A stretch of 28,401 bases of DNA from Gammaproteobacteria bacterium (GCA_025350345.1 JANXYA010000049.1:1-28401); one strand, 5' to 3'; numbered from the stretch's first letter, positions 1-8,511 are shown. The notes: generated by a model not told the origin, from the sequence alone. Numbers and translations are program-made.

Positions 1-1
1 G

Positions 2-499
2 ATCCGCATTCCTGTGCACATGATCGAGACTATTAACAAGCTGAACCGCATTTCCCGGCAGATGCTGCAGGAGATGGGCCGCGAGCCCACTCCCGAAGAG
101 CTCGCCGTGCGCATGGAAATGCCCGAGGACAAGGTGCGCAAGGTGCTGAAGATCGCCAAGGAACCGATCTCGATGGAGACGCCGATCGGGGACGATGAGG
201 ATTCACACCTCGGGGACTTCATCGAGGACACCTCGGTCACCTCCCCCATCGACCAGGCGACCAACGAATCGCTCAAGGAGACCACGCACTCGGTGCTCGC
301 CCAGCTCACGCCGCGCGAGGCCAAGGTGCTGCGCATGCGCTTCGGCATTGACATGAACACCGACCACACGCTCGAGGAAGTCGGCAAGCAGTTCGACGTC
401 ACCCGCGAGCGCATCCGGCAGATCGAGGCCAAGGCGTTGCGCAAGCTCCGGCATCCGAGCCGCAGCGAGCAGTTGCGCAGTTTCCTGATGGACGATTGA
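2..499 (+). CDS. rpoD: RNA polymerase primary sigma factor RpoD, C-terminal part (5' end outside window)
   Basis: This is the 3' end of the housekeeping sigma-70 gene; the frame is open from base 2 and the true start lies left of the window. The visible 165 residues cover the end of region 2.4/3.0 (IRIPVHMIETINKL), region 3 (RQMLQEMGREPTPEELA and PISMETPIGDDEDSHLGDFI) and region 4 (LTPREAKVLRMRFGI, then the DNA-binding helix-turn-helix VTRERIRQIEAKALRKLRHP that reads the -35 box). It ends in LRSFLMDD, a typical RpoD tail. Sigma-70 directs core polymerase to most vegetative promoters. The next gene is convergent, with only 12 bases between the stops, and I see no hairpin terminator there. The family assignment is secure. 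Only the missing N-terminal regions 1 to 2 cannot be judged. Confidence 0.97.
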   Translation: MRIPVHMIETINKLNRISRQMLQEMGREPTPEELAVRMEMPEDKVRKVLKIAKEPISMETPIGDDEDSHLGDFIEDTSVTSPIDQATNESLKETTHSVLAQLTPREAKVLRMRFGIDMNTDHTLEEVGKQFDVTRERIRQIEAKALRKLRHPSRSEQLRSFLMDD

Positions 500-511
500 G
501 GGCGGGCCGAT

Positions 512-853
512 CTAACGGCAGCTGGGGCCGGCTGAACTCCACTCCTGGATGAAGCCGGCGCGGTCGACCACCACGCTCAGCGTGCAGTTCTGCCCTTCAT
601 TGGCGTTGACAAGATACACGCTGTTTCCCCGGGCATCCGCGACCACGCCCTGCTGTTCCTTCTCGTGCCCGGTCCAGTGCAGGAACTCGCTGTAGCGCTG
701 GCCCACCCAGTCATCCATGCGCTGCCCGTAGGTTGCACAACCCGACAACAGGCTGTACACCATTGCGGCGGCCAGCAGAAAGGCTGCGCGGTGCAGCCCT
801 GAGTGCGCGAAGCCGGTGGAGGGGCGAGAAAGTCCGGGCAGGTCCTGGTTCAT
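512..853 (-). CDS. Small lipoprotein of unknown function
   Basis: Encodes about 113 residues. A hydrophobic stretch (AAFLLAAAMVYSLLSGC) ends in a lipobox LSGC, so the mature protein should be lipid-anchored in the cell envelope. The mature part is short, hydrophilic and carries two further cysteines (in GQNCTLS and at GPSCR near the end) that could form a disulfide. I chose the ATG at 853 because an AGGA lies about 12 bases upstream and the N-region is then of normal length; an in-frame ATG at 925 would add 24 residues in front of the signal peptide and looks less likely. I do not recognise the family. It is convergent with rpoD and separated by 213 bases from the next minus-strand gene. Confidence 0.7.
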   Translation of the reverse strand: MNQDLPGLSRPSTGFAHSGLHRAAFLLAAAMVYSLLSGCATYGQRMDDWVGQRYSEFLHWTGHEKEQQGVVADARGNSVYLVNANEGQNCTLSVVVDRAGFIQEWSSAGPSCR

Positions 854-1066
854 CGCGGCTCGGTTTTCCTGATTCGGCGGCAGGATGTGGGCAGTGATCG
901 CGGCTGCATCATGGACCCATGGCACCGCACTTATCAGCCTATTTCTTCGGTTTGCGACAAATTCCCAAAGTTATGCCCATGATCCCGTCGTCGCCCGGCG
1001 ACAGCGGCGCAAGACATTGCGGCGAATTGTAATGAGTCTAAATAATTCCAGGCCGCTGGCCACCCG

Positions 1067-3511
1067 TTAGGCTCTGATCCGAGCCATCTTCGGGTCGTAC
1101 AGCGGCGCGAGGTGCAGCTGGCAGGGGAAGCGCTCGGTGGCGACCTCGAGTTCATAGTGTCCGGAGAGCAGGTAATCGCGGTCCACGCCGGCTGCGCGGC
1201 GCACGTAGCCGTAGCCAATCGATTGCCCGAAAGTGTGGCCATAGCCGCCGCTGCTCAGCCAGCCGACGCGCTCGCCGTTGCGGTAGAGTGTCTCCCGGCC
1301 GAGCAGCTGCACATCCGGGTCGGCGAGGGTGAAGGCACACAGGAGCTTGGGCAGTGGCGACTGGTTGCGCTCGATCAGGGCCTCGCGGCCCAAGAACGGC
1401 ACGCCGGACTTGAGCTTGACGGCCCAGCCCAGGCCCGCCTCGAAAGGGGTGTGATCGGGGCCGATGTCCGCGCCCCAGGCGCGATAGCCCTTTTCCAGCC
1501 GCAGGCTCTCGATCGCGCGATACCCGGCATTGACGATGCCGAAGGCCGCCCCCGCGCGCAGCAGCGCGCTGTAGACAGTCACGGCGAACTCCACCGGGAC
1601 ATGCAGCTCCCAGCCGAGCTCGCCGACATAGGTGATGCGCAGCGCCAGCACCGGTGCGCCGGCGAGCTGCAGGCGACGCGCCTGGCCGAAGGGAAAGGCG
1701 GCGTTGCCCAGTGGCTCGCGCGTCAGCATCTCCAGCACCTGCCGCGAGCGCGGTCCCATGAGCGCGAGCACCGCGTGGGCGGGCGTGACGTCGATCAGGC
1801 GGGCGTCCAGGCCGGGTGGAATCTGCCGCGAGATCCAGTCGAAATCGTGGGTCGCGAAGCCGGTGCCGGTGACAAGGTAGTAGGCGTCCGTCGCGATACG
1901 TGCGAGGGTGAGGTCGCACTCGATGCCGCCGCGCTCATTGAGCAGCTGCGTGTAGACGAGACTGCCGACGGGCCTTGCCACCTCGTTGGCGCAGATCCAG
2001 CTCAGGGCCCGCTCCGCGTCGCGCCCGACCAGCTCAAACTTGGCGAAGGAGGTCTGGTCAAAGAGCGCCACCCGCTCGCGCGTGGCCTGGTGCTCGCGCG
2101 CCACGGCCGCGAACCAGTTCGGACGCCCGAAGCTGTAGACATCGCGCGCCTCTTCTCCCGCCGCCGCGAACCAGTTCGGCCGTTCCCAGCCGAGCTTCTC
2201 GCCGAACACCGCGCCCTGCTCCTGCAGCAGCGCGTACAACGGCGAGCGGCGTAACGGCCGGCCGCTCGCGTGTTCCTCGCCGGGCCAGGCGATGGTGTAA
2301 TGCTTGCCATAGAGCTCGAGCGTGCGGCTGCGCACCCAGTCGAGGTCCGCGTGCGGCGGGCCGAAGCGCCGGATGTCGACCGGCCACAGATCGAGCGGCG
2401 CCTCGCCGCCGACGATCCACTCGGCGAGCATCTTCCCGGCGCCACCGCCCGAGGCGATGCCGAAGGCGTTGAAGCCGGCGCCCACGTAGAACCCGCTCAC
2501 TCCCGGCGCCGGCCCGAGGATGAAATTGCCGTCGGGCGTGAAACTCTCCGGCCCGTTGATGAGCTCCTTGACGCCGGCGGAGGCGAGCGCGGGCACGCGC
2601 GATAGCGCCAGCTCGAGGAGCGGCTGGAAGTGATCCCAGTCGGCCGGCAACAGCTGAAAGTTGAAATTGTCGGGAAAGCCCTCGATCGCCCAGGGCTTCG
2701 GGTTCGGCTCGTAACCGCCCATGACCAGTCCACCGACGTCCTCCTTGTAATAGGTGAGCCGGTCCGGATCGCGCAGGGTGGGCAGGCCGCGCTTGATGCC
2801 GGCAATGGCGTCCGTGATGAGGTACTGGTGCTGCACCGAGACCAGCGGCACGTTCACGCCCGCCATCGCGCCGATCTGCCGCGCCCACTGGCCGGCGCAG
2901 TTCACGATCACTTCGCACGACACGCGTCCCCGATCGGTGTTGATCGCCTGCACCCGGCCGCGCTCGAGCTCGACGCCGAGCACGGTCGTGTCTTCGAACA
3001 CGCGTACTCCGCGCATGCGCGCGCCCCTGGCGAGCGATTGCGTGATGTCGGAGGGATTGACCTGGCCGTCGGTCGGCAGGAAGGCGGCGCCGACCAGATC
3101 CGAAATTTCCATCAGCGGCCACAGTTGCTGCGCTTCGCGTGGCGTGAGCAGGTGCATCTCGAGGCCGAAGGAGCGCGCGCTGGTGGCCTGGCGCTTCAGT
3201 TCGATCCAGCGTGCCTCGTTGCAGGCGAGACGCAGGCCGCCGTTCATCTGCCAGCCGCTCGCCAGACCCGTCTCCGCTTCGAGCGCGTTGTAGAGCGCCA
3301 CCGAGTGGCCGAGCAGCTGCGTGATGTTGGCGCTGGTGCGCAGCTGCCCGACCAGGCCGGCGGCGTGATGCGTCGAGCCCGAAGTGAGCTTGTGCCGCTC
3401 GATGATGATCGTATCGGTCCAGCCCAGCTTCGCCAGGTGGTAGGCCGTCGAACAGCCGACGATGCCGCCACCGATGACCACCGCGCGCGCCTGCGTGGGC
3501 AGCTCAGCCAT
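1067..3511 (-). CDS. FAD-dependent dehydrogenase with GcvT-like folate domain (dimethylglycine/sarcosine dehydrogenase family)
   Basis: The 814-residue protein has the full architecture of the DMGDH/SARDH family. Residues 10-30 hold the Rossmann FAD motif (GGGIVG, G14-G19). STHHAAGL at 46-53 aligns with the segment carrying the flavin-linking His in characterised members (the usual W before that His is H48 here, His is H49). A DAO domain runs to about residue 420, followed by a GcvT aminomethyltransferase (tetrahydrofolate) domain from about 430 to 700 and a GcvT C-terminal barrel to about 800. Family members oxidatively demethylate N-methyl amino acids and pass the one-carbon unit to folate. 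The exact substrate cannot be read from sequence. The ATG at 3511 overlaps the stop of a truncated phosphotransferase ORF upstream, so translation is probably coupled to it; a TATAAT box sits on this strand at 3683-3688. No electron-transfer partner or glycine-cleavage gene lies in the window. Confidence 0.88.
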   Translation of the reverse strand: MAELPTQARAVVIGGGIVGCSTAYHLAKLGWTDTIIIERHKLTSGSTHHAAGLVGQLRTSANITQLLGHSVALYNALEAETGLASGWQMNGGLRLACNEARWIELKRQATSARSFGLEMHLLTPREAQQLWPLMEISDLVGAAFLPTDGQVNPSDITQSLARGARMRGVRVFEDTTVLGVELERGRVQAINTDRGRVSCEVIVNCAGQWARQIGAMAGVNVPLVSVQHQYLITDAIAGIKRGLPTLRDPDRLTYYKEDVGGLVMGGYEPNPKPWAIEGFPDNFNFQLLPADWDHFQPLLELALSRVPALASAGVKELINGPESFTPDGNFILGPAPGVSGFYVGAGFNAFGIASGGGAGKMLAEWIVGGEAPLDLWPVDIRRFGPPHADLDWVRSRTLELYGKHYTIAWPGEEHASGRPLRRSPLYALLQEQGAVFGEKLGWERPNWFAAAGEEARDVYSFGRPNWFAAVAREHQATRERVALFDQTSFAKFELVGRDAERALSWICANEVARPVGSLVYTQLLNERGGIECDLTLARIATDAYYLVTGTGFATHDFDWISRQIPPGLDARLIDVTPAHAVLALMGPRSRQVLEMLTREPLGNAAFPFGQARRLQLAGAPVLALRITYVGELGWELHVPVEFAVTVYSALLRAGAAFGIVNAGYRAIESLRLEKGYRAWGADIGPDHTPFEAGLGWAVKLKSGVPFLGREALIERNQSPLPKLLCAFTLADPDVQLLGRETLYRNGERVGWLSSGGYGHTFGQSIGYGYVRRAAGVDRDYLLSGHYELEVATERFPCQLHLAPLYDPKMARIRA

Positions 3512-3653
3512 GCTGTTCCTGGAACTGCTGCCCGCTGCGATCGCTGACCCGGCAGTCGCGATTGGTGATGCCGCCGCACAGGGGTGCGATCTCTGCGTTG
3601 CCGGTCCAGCACGGTAGCGCGCGTATCGCCTTATCGTTGTTCTTTTCGCTCAT
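3504..3653 (-). pseudogene. N-terminal remnant of a choline/aminoglycoside-kinase-like phosphotransferase
   Basis: A 49-codon ORF starts at ATG 3653 behind a GGAAGG ribosome site. Residues 13-33 (ALPCWTGNAEI then APLCGGITNRDCRV) match the first beta-hairpin and glycine loop of choline/ethanolamine kinase-like (APH-fold) proteins, which normally run to about 300 residues. After that segment the frame ends in GQQFQEQHG and a stop at 3504, which overlaps the ATG of the dehydrogenase gene by 8 bases. The catalytic HGD and DFE segments are absent, so kinase activity is excluded. The pattern fits an internal deletion that left the first 36 or so codons and a short tail. It probably survives as a leader ORF feeding ribosomes to the next gene. 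Family recognition rests on a short motif, and I know of no function for the stub as a protein. Confidence 0.62.
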
Positions 3654-3682
3654 GCCAGCCTTCCGGGCGCGTGCCGGCGCCG

Positions 3683-3690
3683 ATTATACT
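3683..3690. promoter_or_regulatory. Overlapping divergent -10 elements
   Basis: On the minus strand bases 3688-3683 read TATAAT, a perfect sigma-70 -10 box. The predicted start would lie near 3676, giving a leader of roughly 23 bases before the phosphotransferase remnant. On the plus strand 3685-3690 reads TATACT, and a transcript from it would begin at or within a base or two of the ATG at 3698 of the HisN-like gene, so that mRNA could be leaderless. I see no good -35 hexamer on either side. Two divergent genes sharing one AT-rich core could not easily be transcribed at the same moment. Confidence 0.45.
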
Positions 3691-3697
3691 CGGGCGC

Positions 3698-4486
3698 ATG
3701 ATCTTCGCGCGTCATCCCGACGGCCCCCGTGCTCTCGCGCTCGCCCAGAGCATGGCGGACATGGCGCGCCGGATTGCGCGCGGTTATTTCCGCGGCGCCA
3801 TCGATGTGGAACAGAAGGCCGACCACAGTCCGGTGACCGTGGCCGATCGCGCGATCGAGAGCGAGATGCGCCGCATGATCCGCGCGGAGTTTCCGACGCA
3901 CGGCATCCGCGGTGAGGAATTCGCGGCCGAGGCCGGCGCGGAGTTCACCTGGGTGCTCGATCCGATCGACGGCACCAAGAGCTTCATCAGCGGCTTTCCG
4001 CTGTTTGGTTCCCTGATCGCGCTGATGCTGGAGGATCGGCCCGTGCTCGGCGTGATCGAAGCTCCGGCGCTCAACGAGCGATGGATCGGCAGCAGCGGGT
4101 CGCCGACGACATTCAACGATGCGCCGGCCCGCACCAGCGCCTGCCAGGCCATCGAGGCGGCGCGCGTGTACAGCACTTCCACCGATTCCCTCCACGGCGA
4201 GCACCTGCGACGCTTCGACCAGCTCTCGCGCCGCGCGGCCATGCGCCGCTACGGGGGCGATTGCTACATCTATGGCCTGCTGGCCTCCGGCCATTGCGAT
4301 CTGGTCATTGAAGGCGCGCTCAAGCCGCACGATTTCATGGCGCTGATTCCCGTGATCGAAGGTGCGGGCGGCAGGATCAGCGACTGGAACGGCGCGGCTC
4401 TCAGCAGCCAATCCGGTGATCGCGTGGTGGCGGCGGCCACCGAGAAACTGTGGGCGCAGGCGGTCAGCGCGCTGGCAGGCCCGTAA
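3698..4486 (+). CDS. hisN: Inositol monophosphatase family phosphatase, HisN-like (probable histidinol-phosphatase)
   Basis: The 262-residue protein belongs to the Mg-dependent, Li-sensitive phosphatase family. Metal ligands are visible: GEE at 72-74, DPIDGT at 88-93 (D88, D91), and a C-terminal D212 in KPHDFMALIPVIEGAGG. The usual length is 255-270 residues. The phrase WVLDPIDGTKSFISG and the C-terminal pattern resemble histidinol-phosphatases of the HisN branch, which remove phosphate from histidinol phosphate in histidine synthesis; inositol-1-phosphatase or a nucleotide phosphatase cannot be ruled out, since the family is broad and no other his gene lies here. I chose ATG 3698 because family homology starts right after it; an upstream ATG at 3584 would add 38 residues of non-homologous sequence overlapping the divergent gene. 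No ribosome site precedes 3698, in line with a leaderless start. Confidence 0.85.
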   Translation: MIFARHPDGPRALALAQSMADMARRIARGYFRGAIDVEQKADHSPVTVADRAIESEMRRMIRAEFPTHGIRGEEFAAEAGAEFTWVLDPIDGTKSFISGFPLFGSLIALMLEDRPVLGVIEAPALNERWIGSSGSPTTFNDAPARTSACQAIEAARVYSTSTDSLHGEHLRRFDQLSRRAAMRRYGGDCYIYGLLASGHCDLVIEGALKPHDFMALIPVIEGAGGRISDWNGAALSSQSGDRVVAAATEKLWAQAVSALAGP

Positions 4487-4508
4487 TGACTGGACTCAAG
4501 GAGCCAAG

Positions 4509-5291
4509 ATGACCGATCTGCTTCAGGCCGTGGTGCTCGGCATCATCGAAGGCCTCACGGAATTCCTGCCCGTCTCCAGCACCGGCCACCTGCTGATCGC
4601 CGAGCACTGGCTCGGCGAGCGCAGCGAGTTGTTCAACGTGGCCATCCAGGCCGGCGCAATTCTTGCCGCGGTCGTCGTCTTCTGGCCGCGAATCAGCCAG
4701 CTGCTGCTGGGCTTCGCCGTGCGCGAGAACCGCGACTACCTCGCCAAGCTCCTGCTCGCGTTTTCAATCACCATGGCGGGCGCCTTCACGGCCAAGCAGC
4801 TGGGCGTGACGCTGCCCGAGTCGGTCGTTCCGGTCGCTATTGCGCTGCTCGTGGGCGGCGCGCTTATCCTGCTGATCGAATGGCGGGTGAGCGGCCGCCC
4901 GCTCGTGACCGAGCTCAGCTGGTCGATCGCCTTCTGGGTGGGAGCAGCGCAGGTCCTCGCCGCCGTGTTTCCGGGCACCTCGCGCTCTGCCGCCACGATC
5001 TTCGCCGCGATGCTGGCCGGCCTCACCTCGCGCCCGGCCGCGACCGAGTTTGCCTTCCTGGTCGGCATTCCCACCATGTTCGCGGCCACCGGCTACGAAT
5101 TCATCAAATTGCGCGGCACCCCGACGGCGGGGGAGGACTGGAGCGCGCTGGCGGTCGCCTCAGTCGTTGCCGCCGTGGTGGCCTTCGCGGCGGTCAAGTG
5201 GCTGCTGCGCTATATCCAGACCCACCGCTTCACGGTATTTGCCTGGTACCGCATTGCGGCAGGACTCTTTCTCCTTTTATTCGCACGCTGA
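4509..5291 (+). CDS. uppP: Undecaprenyl-diphosphatase UppP (BacA)
   Basis: This integral membrane enzyme of 260 residues dephosphorylates undecaprenyl pyrophosphate so that the lipid carrier can be reused in peptidoglycan and O-antigen synthesis; excess activity is linked to bacitracin resistance. The diagnostic motifs are present: the acidic motif EGLTEFLPVSSTGHL at 14-28 (E14, E18, H27) and PGTSRSAATI from P155, containing the essential Arg (R159). Several hydrophobic segments alternate along the chain, as expected for the family, and the length is normal. It starts 22 bases after the HisN-like stop, so the two are probably co-transcribed. The start ATG at 4509 places the conserved motif at its usual distance from the N-terminus; a GGAG lies just upstream (4500-4503). 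Confidence 0.96.
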   Translation: MTDLLQAVVLGIIEGLTEFLPVSSTGHLLIAEHWLGERSELFNVAIQAGAILAAVVVFWPRISQLLLGFAVRENRDYLAKLLLAFSITMAGAFTAKQLGVTLPESVVPVAIALLVGGALILLIEWRVSGRPLVTELSWSIAFWVGAAQVLAAVFPGTSRSAATIFAAMLAGLTSRPAATEFAFLVGIPTMFAATGYEFIKLRGTPTAGEDWSALAVASVVAAVVAFAAVKWLLRYIQTHRFTVFAWYRIAAGLFLLLFAR

Positions 5292-5374
5292 TCGGACCTG
5301 ATCCCGTTGGCGGTCAACCGATCGCCCGGCGCGGCGTTGTCTGCTGTACCCGTAACCTTCGAACGGAGACAGCC

Positions 5375-7285
5375 ATGTCTGCAAATCCAGACACCATTAC
5401 GTCCAATTCACCCGTCCGCTGGGCTGCCCGCCTGTTCAAGGCCGGCGTTGCCACCGTGGCCGCGTTGCTCGTCGCCTGTGGCGGCGGCTCCGGTGACATG
5501 GGTGGTTCGAGCAATGGAGGCAGTGGCACGAGCTGCACCGGGAGTTGCGGTGCAACCGTCATCACGATGCAGGACGCGGCCGGCGATTTCCTCAGTTATA
5601 CCGTGGACGTTGTCTCCCTCAAGCTCAGGACGGCCAGCGGCGCGACAGTTGAGACGCTACCCGCCACCACCCGCGTCGACTTCGCGCAGCTGGTCGACCT
5701 GTCGGAGCTGATCAGCGCCGGACAGATCCCGGCCGGCGACTATGTGGCCGCGACCATGACGGTCGACTACAGCAACGCCAGCATTACGGCCGACGATGGC
5801 GCCGGCGGCAGCCTGGCCCTCACGCCGCTCGATACCAGCGGCAATGCGCTGACCGGCCCTGTCGATCTGACCGTGCAACTCGACAACCGCCACCAACTCG
5901 TCATCACACCGGGACGCACCGCGCGCCTGGCCTTTGATTTTAATCTTGCCGTGTCCAACACGGTCGACCTCGCCACCGCCTCGGTCACCGTGATGCCGTT
6001 GATTCAGGCCACGGTCGTGCCGCCGGCGGACCTCCCGATACGCGTGCGCGGCATCATGGTCGCGACCGACACCACAGCGAGTACCTACACGGTCAACGTG
6101 CGGCCCTTCCATCTCTGGTCGGGCAGTGCGGGCCAGGTCGTCGTGCACACGACCGGTACCACCTCGTATGAAGTCGATGGCACCTCCTACACGGGTGCCG
6201 CGGGTCTCGCGGCGCTGGCCGCCGAGCCTGCCAATACCTACACCGTCGCCCGGGGCACGCTGCAGACCAGCGACTGGAGTTTCACCGCGACGCGCGTGCT
6301 GGCCGGCAGCAGCGTCGATGGCGATACCATGGATCACGTGCGCGGCGTGGTCACTGCACGGAGCGGGGACACGCTGACCGTGCGCGGCGCCACGGTCGAC
6401 TGGCGCGCTGGCGGCTTCGAGTTCATGCGTGGCAGTGTCACGGTCAACGTGGCAGCGGCGACCAAGGTCACAGAGGAAGGCGCGACCGGGAGCTTCGACA
6501 TCAGCGACATCTCGGTGGGCCAGCGCATCTCCGCATCTGGCACCGTGAGCGTCGACAGCGTCTCTGGCGCGGCGACGCTCGATGCCACGGCCGGCCGTGT
6601 GCGCCTCGAGATCACCTCGCTCTGGGGCCTCGTCACCGGATCGGTCGGCAATCCCCTGGTGCTGAACCTGCAGGCGATCGAGGGCCGCGATCCGTCGCAC
6701 TTCAACTTCGCGGGCACGGGCGCCAGCGCGGCCACGGACGCCAGCGCCGCGGCCTACGCCATCGACACCGGCACGCTCGATCTGAGCGCCCTCTCGGTCG
6801 GCGGTCCGGCGCGGCTGTTCGGATTTCCGGTCCCCTTCGGTAGCGCCACGAACGTGGACTTCAGCGCCCAGACGCTGGTGTCGTACTCCGCTGTTCCGAA
6901 TGTGCTGGCCATCGGCTGGACGCAGTCGGGCTCCACCACGGCGTTCCCGAGCCTGAGCGCCAGCAGCACCAGCCTGAATCTGGATCTGACCGGCGTAGGC
7001 CTGGTGCACTTCCTGCAGATCGGGCCGCAACGCCTGAACCTGCTGAGCCTGGCTGCGGCGCCGCAGATCGTGCCCGACACGACGGCGCTGGCCACGCTCT
7101 ATGCGATCGGTCATGCCCACTCGCGCAGGATCGACAATTTCCTGGCGTTCAGCGATTTCATCACCGCCCTGGCGGGCGACATGAATGGCACGACCGCGGC
7201 GCTCGGCATCGCCGCCGCGGGCCAGTACGATGCGACCGGCAACACGTTCAGCGCCAACCACCTCGCGGTGCTGCTGAACGACTGA
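5375..7285 (+). CDS. DUF4382-type lipoprotein with DUF5666-like repeats
   Basis: A 636-residue envelope protein. The hydrophobic segment ATVAALLVAC followed by a Gly/Ser-rich tether (GGGSGDMGGSSNGGSG) marks a lipoprotein signal with lipobox LVAC. After the tether comes a DUF4382-like domain (about 65-190: VITMQDAAGDFLSYTVDVVSLKL, split here as VITMQDAAGDF and LSYTVDVVSLKL), then repeated beta-rich units of the DUF5666 kind (RGVVTARSGDTLTVRG, VGQRISASGTVSVD). The function of these families is not established; they are common as surface or periplasmic lipoproteins in Gram-negative bacteria. A GGAG sits 6 bases before the ATG at 5375. The gene follows uppP by 83 bases and is closed by a strong terminator, so it can be read alone or as the end of the hisN-uppP unit. 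Confidence 0.85.
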   Translation: MSANPDTITSNSPVRWAARLFKAGVATVAALLVACGGGSGDMGGSSNGGSGTSCTGSCGATVITMQDAAGDFLSYTVDVVSLKLRTASGATVETLPATTRVDFAQLVDLSELISAGQIPAGDYVAATMTVDYSNASITADDGAGGSLALTPLDTSGNALTGPVDLTVQLDNRHQLVITPGRTARLAFDFNLAVSNTVDLATASVTVMPLIQATVVPPADLPIRVRGIMVATDTTASTYTVNVRPFHLWSGSAGQVVVHTTGTTSYEVDGTSYTGAAGLAALAAEPANTYTVARGTLQTSDWSFTATRVLAGSSVDGDTMDHVRGVVTARSGDTLTVRGATVDWRAGGFEFMRGSVTVNVAAATKVTEEGATGSFDISDISVGQRISASGTVSVDSVSGAATLDATAGRVRLEITSLWGLVTGSVGNPLVLNLQAIEGRDPSHFNFAGTGASAATDASAAAYAIDTGTLDLSALSVGGPARLFGFPVPFGSATNVDFSAQTLVSYSAVPNVLAIGWTQSGSTTAFPSLSASSTSLNLDLTGVGLVHFLQIGPQRLNLLSLAAAPQIVPDTTALATLYAIGHAHSRRIDNFLAFSDFITALAGDMNGTTAALGIAAAGQYDATGNTFSANHLAVLLND

Positions 7286-7309
7286 AGAGCGGCCCTGCCT
7301 CCTCGGCTG

Positions 7310-7340
7310 AAGGGCCCGCGCCGCAAGGCGCGGGCCCTTT
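7310..7340 (+). terminator. Rho-independent-type terminator after the DUF4382 lipoprotein gene
   Basis: A 13-bp perfect GC-rich stem (arms 7310-7322 and 7327-7339) closes on a 4-base loop GCAA and is flanked by AA on the left and TTT on the right. It lies 24 bases past the stop at 7285. Since A-tract and T-tract both flank the stem it could work in both directions, but only a plus-strand gene ends here. Confidence 0.85.
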
Positions 7341-7414
7341 GGCGTTGCGCGGGTTGCAAACGGAAGGACGCCACCCCACATTACCCGTCCACGACCCGAC
7401 TCCTGGATTCTCCC

Positions 7415-8002
7415 ATGGTCAAAGGCAGCGCCTACCGCCAGGCCGCATATCCCATCCAGCCCCAGTTCCTCGACCGCTGGTCCTCACGGGCGATGTCGGG
7501 CGAAGCGCTCAGCGAGGCCGAACTGATGCCGCTGCTCGAGGCGGCACGCTGGGCGCCCTCATCGGGAAACTTCCAGCCCTGGCGATTTCTCTACGCGCGG
7601 CGCGACACCGATTTCTGGCCGGCATTCCTGGATCTGCTGAATCCGCGCAACCAGGGCTGGGCCCAGCACGCCGGCGCGCTGGTGCTGCTCATCTCACGCA
7701 CTCACCTGGACGGCGACGGCAAACCCTCCCGCACGCATTCCTACGATACCGGCGCCGCCTGGATGAGCCTGGCGCTGCAGGGCATCTCCGCTGGCCTCGT
7801 GGTCCACGGCATCGAGGGGTTTGACTACGAACGGACGCGACGGGTGCTGCGCGTGCCGGCCGAATATGCCATCGAGGCCATGGCCGTGATCGGCAAGCCG
7901 GGCGATGCGGCGAAGCTCGACGAATCGCTCCAGAAACGCGAGGTGCCCAGCAATCGCCGGCCGCTGGCGCAGAGCGCCTGCGAGGGGCCGTTCAGCCTCT
8001 AG
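7415..8002 (+). CDS. Nitroreductase family protein
   Basis: The 195-residue protein has the FMN-dependent nitroreductase fold. The N-terminal signature is FLDRWSSRAMSGE then LLEAARWAPSSGNFQPWRF (about 47-65), where the Arg/Ser residues contact FMN phosphate in family members; a central GAAWMSLALQGISAGL helix and a C-terminal AVIGKPGD strand follow. Members use NAD(P)H to reduce nitroaromatics, quinones or related electrophiles as dimers; the natural substrate cannot be told. Length is typical for short members. The ribosome site before ATG 7415 is weak, but no better start exists in frame. It follows the strong terminator, so it should have its own promoter; it starts the island of small detoxification-type genes. 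Confidence 0.87.
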   Translation: MVKGSAYRQAAYPIQPQFLDRWSSRAMSGEALSEAELMPLLEAARWAPSSGNFQPWRFLYARRDTDFWPAFLDLLNPRNQGWAQHAGALVLLISRTHLDGDGKPSRTHSYDTGAAWMSLALQGISAGLVVHGIEGFDYERTRRVLRVPAEYAIEAMAVIGKPGDAAKLDESLQKREVPSNRRPLAQSACEGPFSL

Positions 8003-8040
8003 GCGAGGCGCCCGGCTATCCTGCAGGAGCAGCGCAACCG

Positions 8041-8388
8041 ATGAACTACAAAGGCAGCTGTCACTGCGGCCGGATTTCCTTCGGGGTCGACGGACTCCTG
8101 GAGCAGGCCATGGAGTGCAACTGCTCGCACTGCAGTCGCAAGGCTTACCTGTTGTGGTTCGTGCCGCGTGCACAGTTCTCGCTGCACTCCCCTGAGGCAG
8201 ACCTGGCCACCTACACCTTCAACAAGCACGTCATCAAGCATCACTTTTGTCCAAGATGCAGCTGCGCACCTTTCGGCTTCGGCACGGACCGTTCCGGTAC
8301 AGCGACCGCAGCGATCAATGTGCGCTGCCTGGAAGGCGTGGACCTTGCGTCGATCAGGAAAGTGGCCGTGGACGGGCGCTCCTTCTAG
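8041..8388 (+). CDS. GFA family zinc protein (CENP-V/GFA domain), copy 1
   Basis: A 115-residue single-domain protein with the zinc cysteine pattern of the glutathione-dependent formaldehyde-activating (GFA) family: C7-H-C9, C26-N-C28-S-H-C31, and FCPRCSC at 69-75. Family members bind zinc through these cysteines. The name comes from a Paracoccus enzyme proposed to speed S-hydroxymethylglutathione formation, but most members have no proven activity. A GCAGGAG site 13 bases before ATG 8041 supports the start. It lies 38 bases after the nitroreductase stop and is probably co-transcribed. The third cysteine cluster reads CSC-APFG where most relatives have CG, a small deviation. A paralogue lies at 14074-14457. 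Confidence 0.85.
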   Translation: MNYKGSCHCGRISFGVDGLLEQAMECNCSHCSRKAYLLWFVPRAQFSLHSPEADLATYTFNKHVIKHHFCPRCSCAPFGFGTDRSGTATAAINVRCLEGVDLASIRKVAVDGRSF

Positions 8389-8511
8389 CGCGCGCGGTCC
8401 CAACAAAGGGGTAATTGGTTCGGGGTGCTGGACTGCCTATTGGGCAAGGACCATAGTGCGCAGCGCGCGCGACACCCTCTCGTTCGGTCCAGCCAAGTTT
8501 GGGGGATTGAC

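Noticed and set aside
1051..1061. GGCC/GGCC mini-hairpin after the dehydrogenase gene
   Set aside because: A four-base stem with a three-base loop is too weak to be called a terminator.
5657..7381. 574-codon open frame opposite the DUF4382 lipoprotein gene
   Set aside because: Arg/Gly/His-rich translation without motifs, fully antisense to a gene with signal peptide and known domains.
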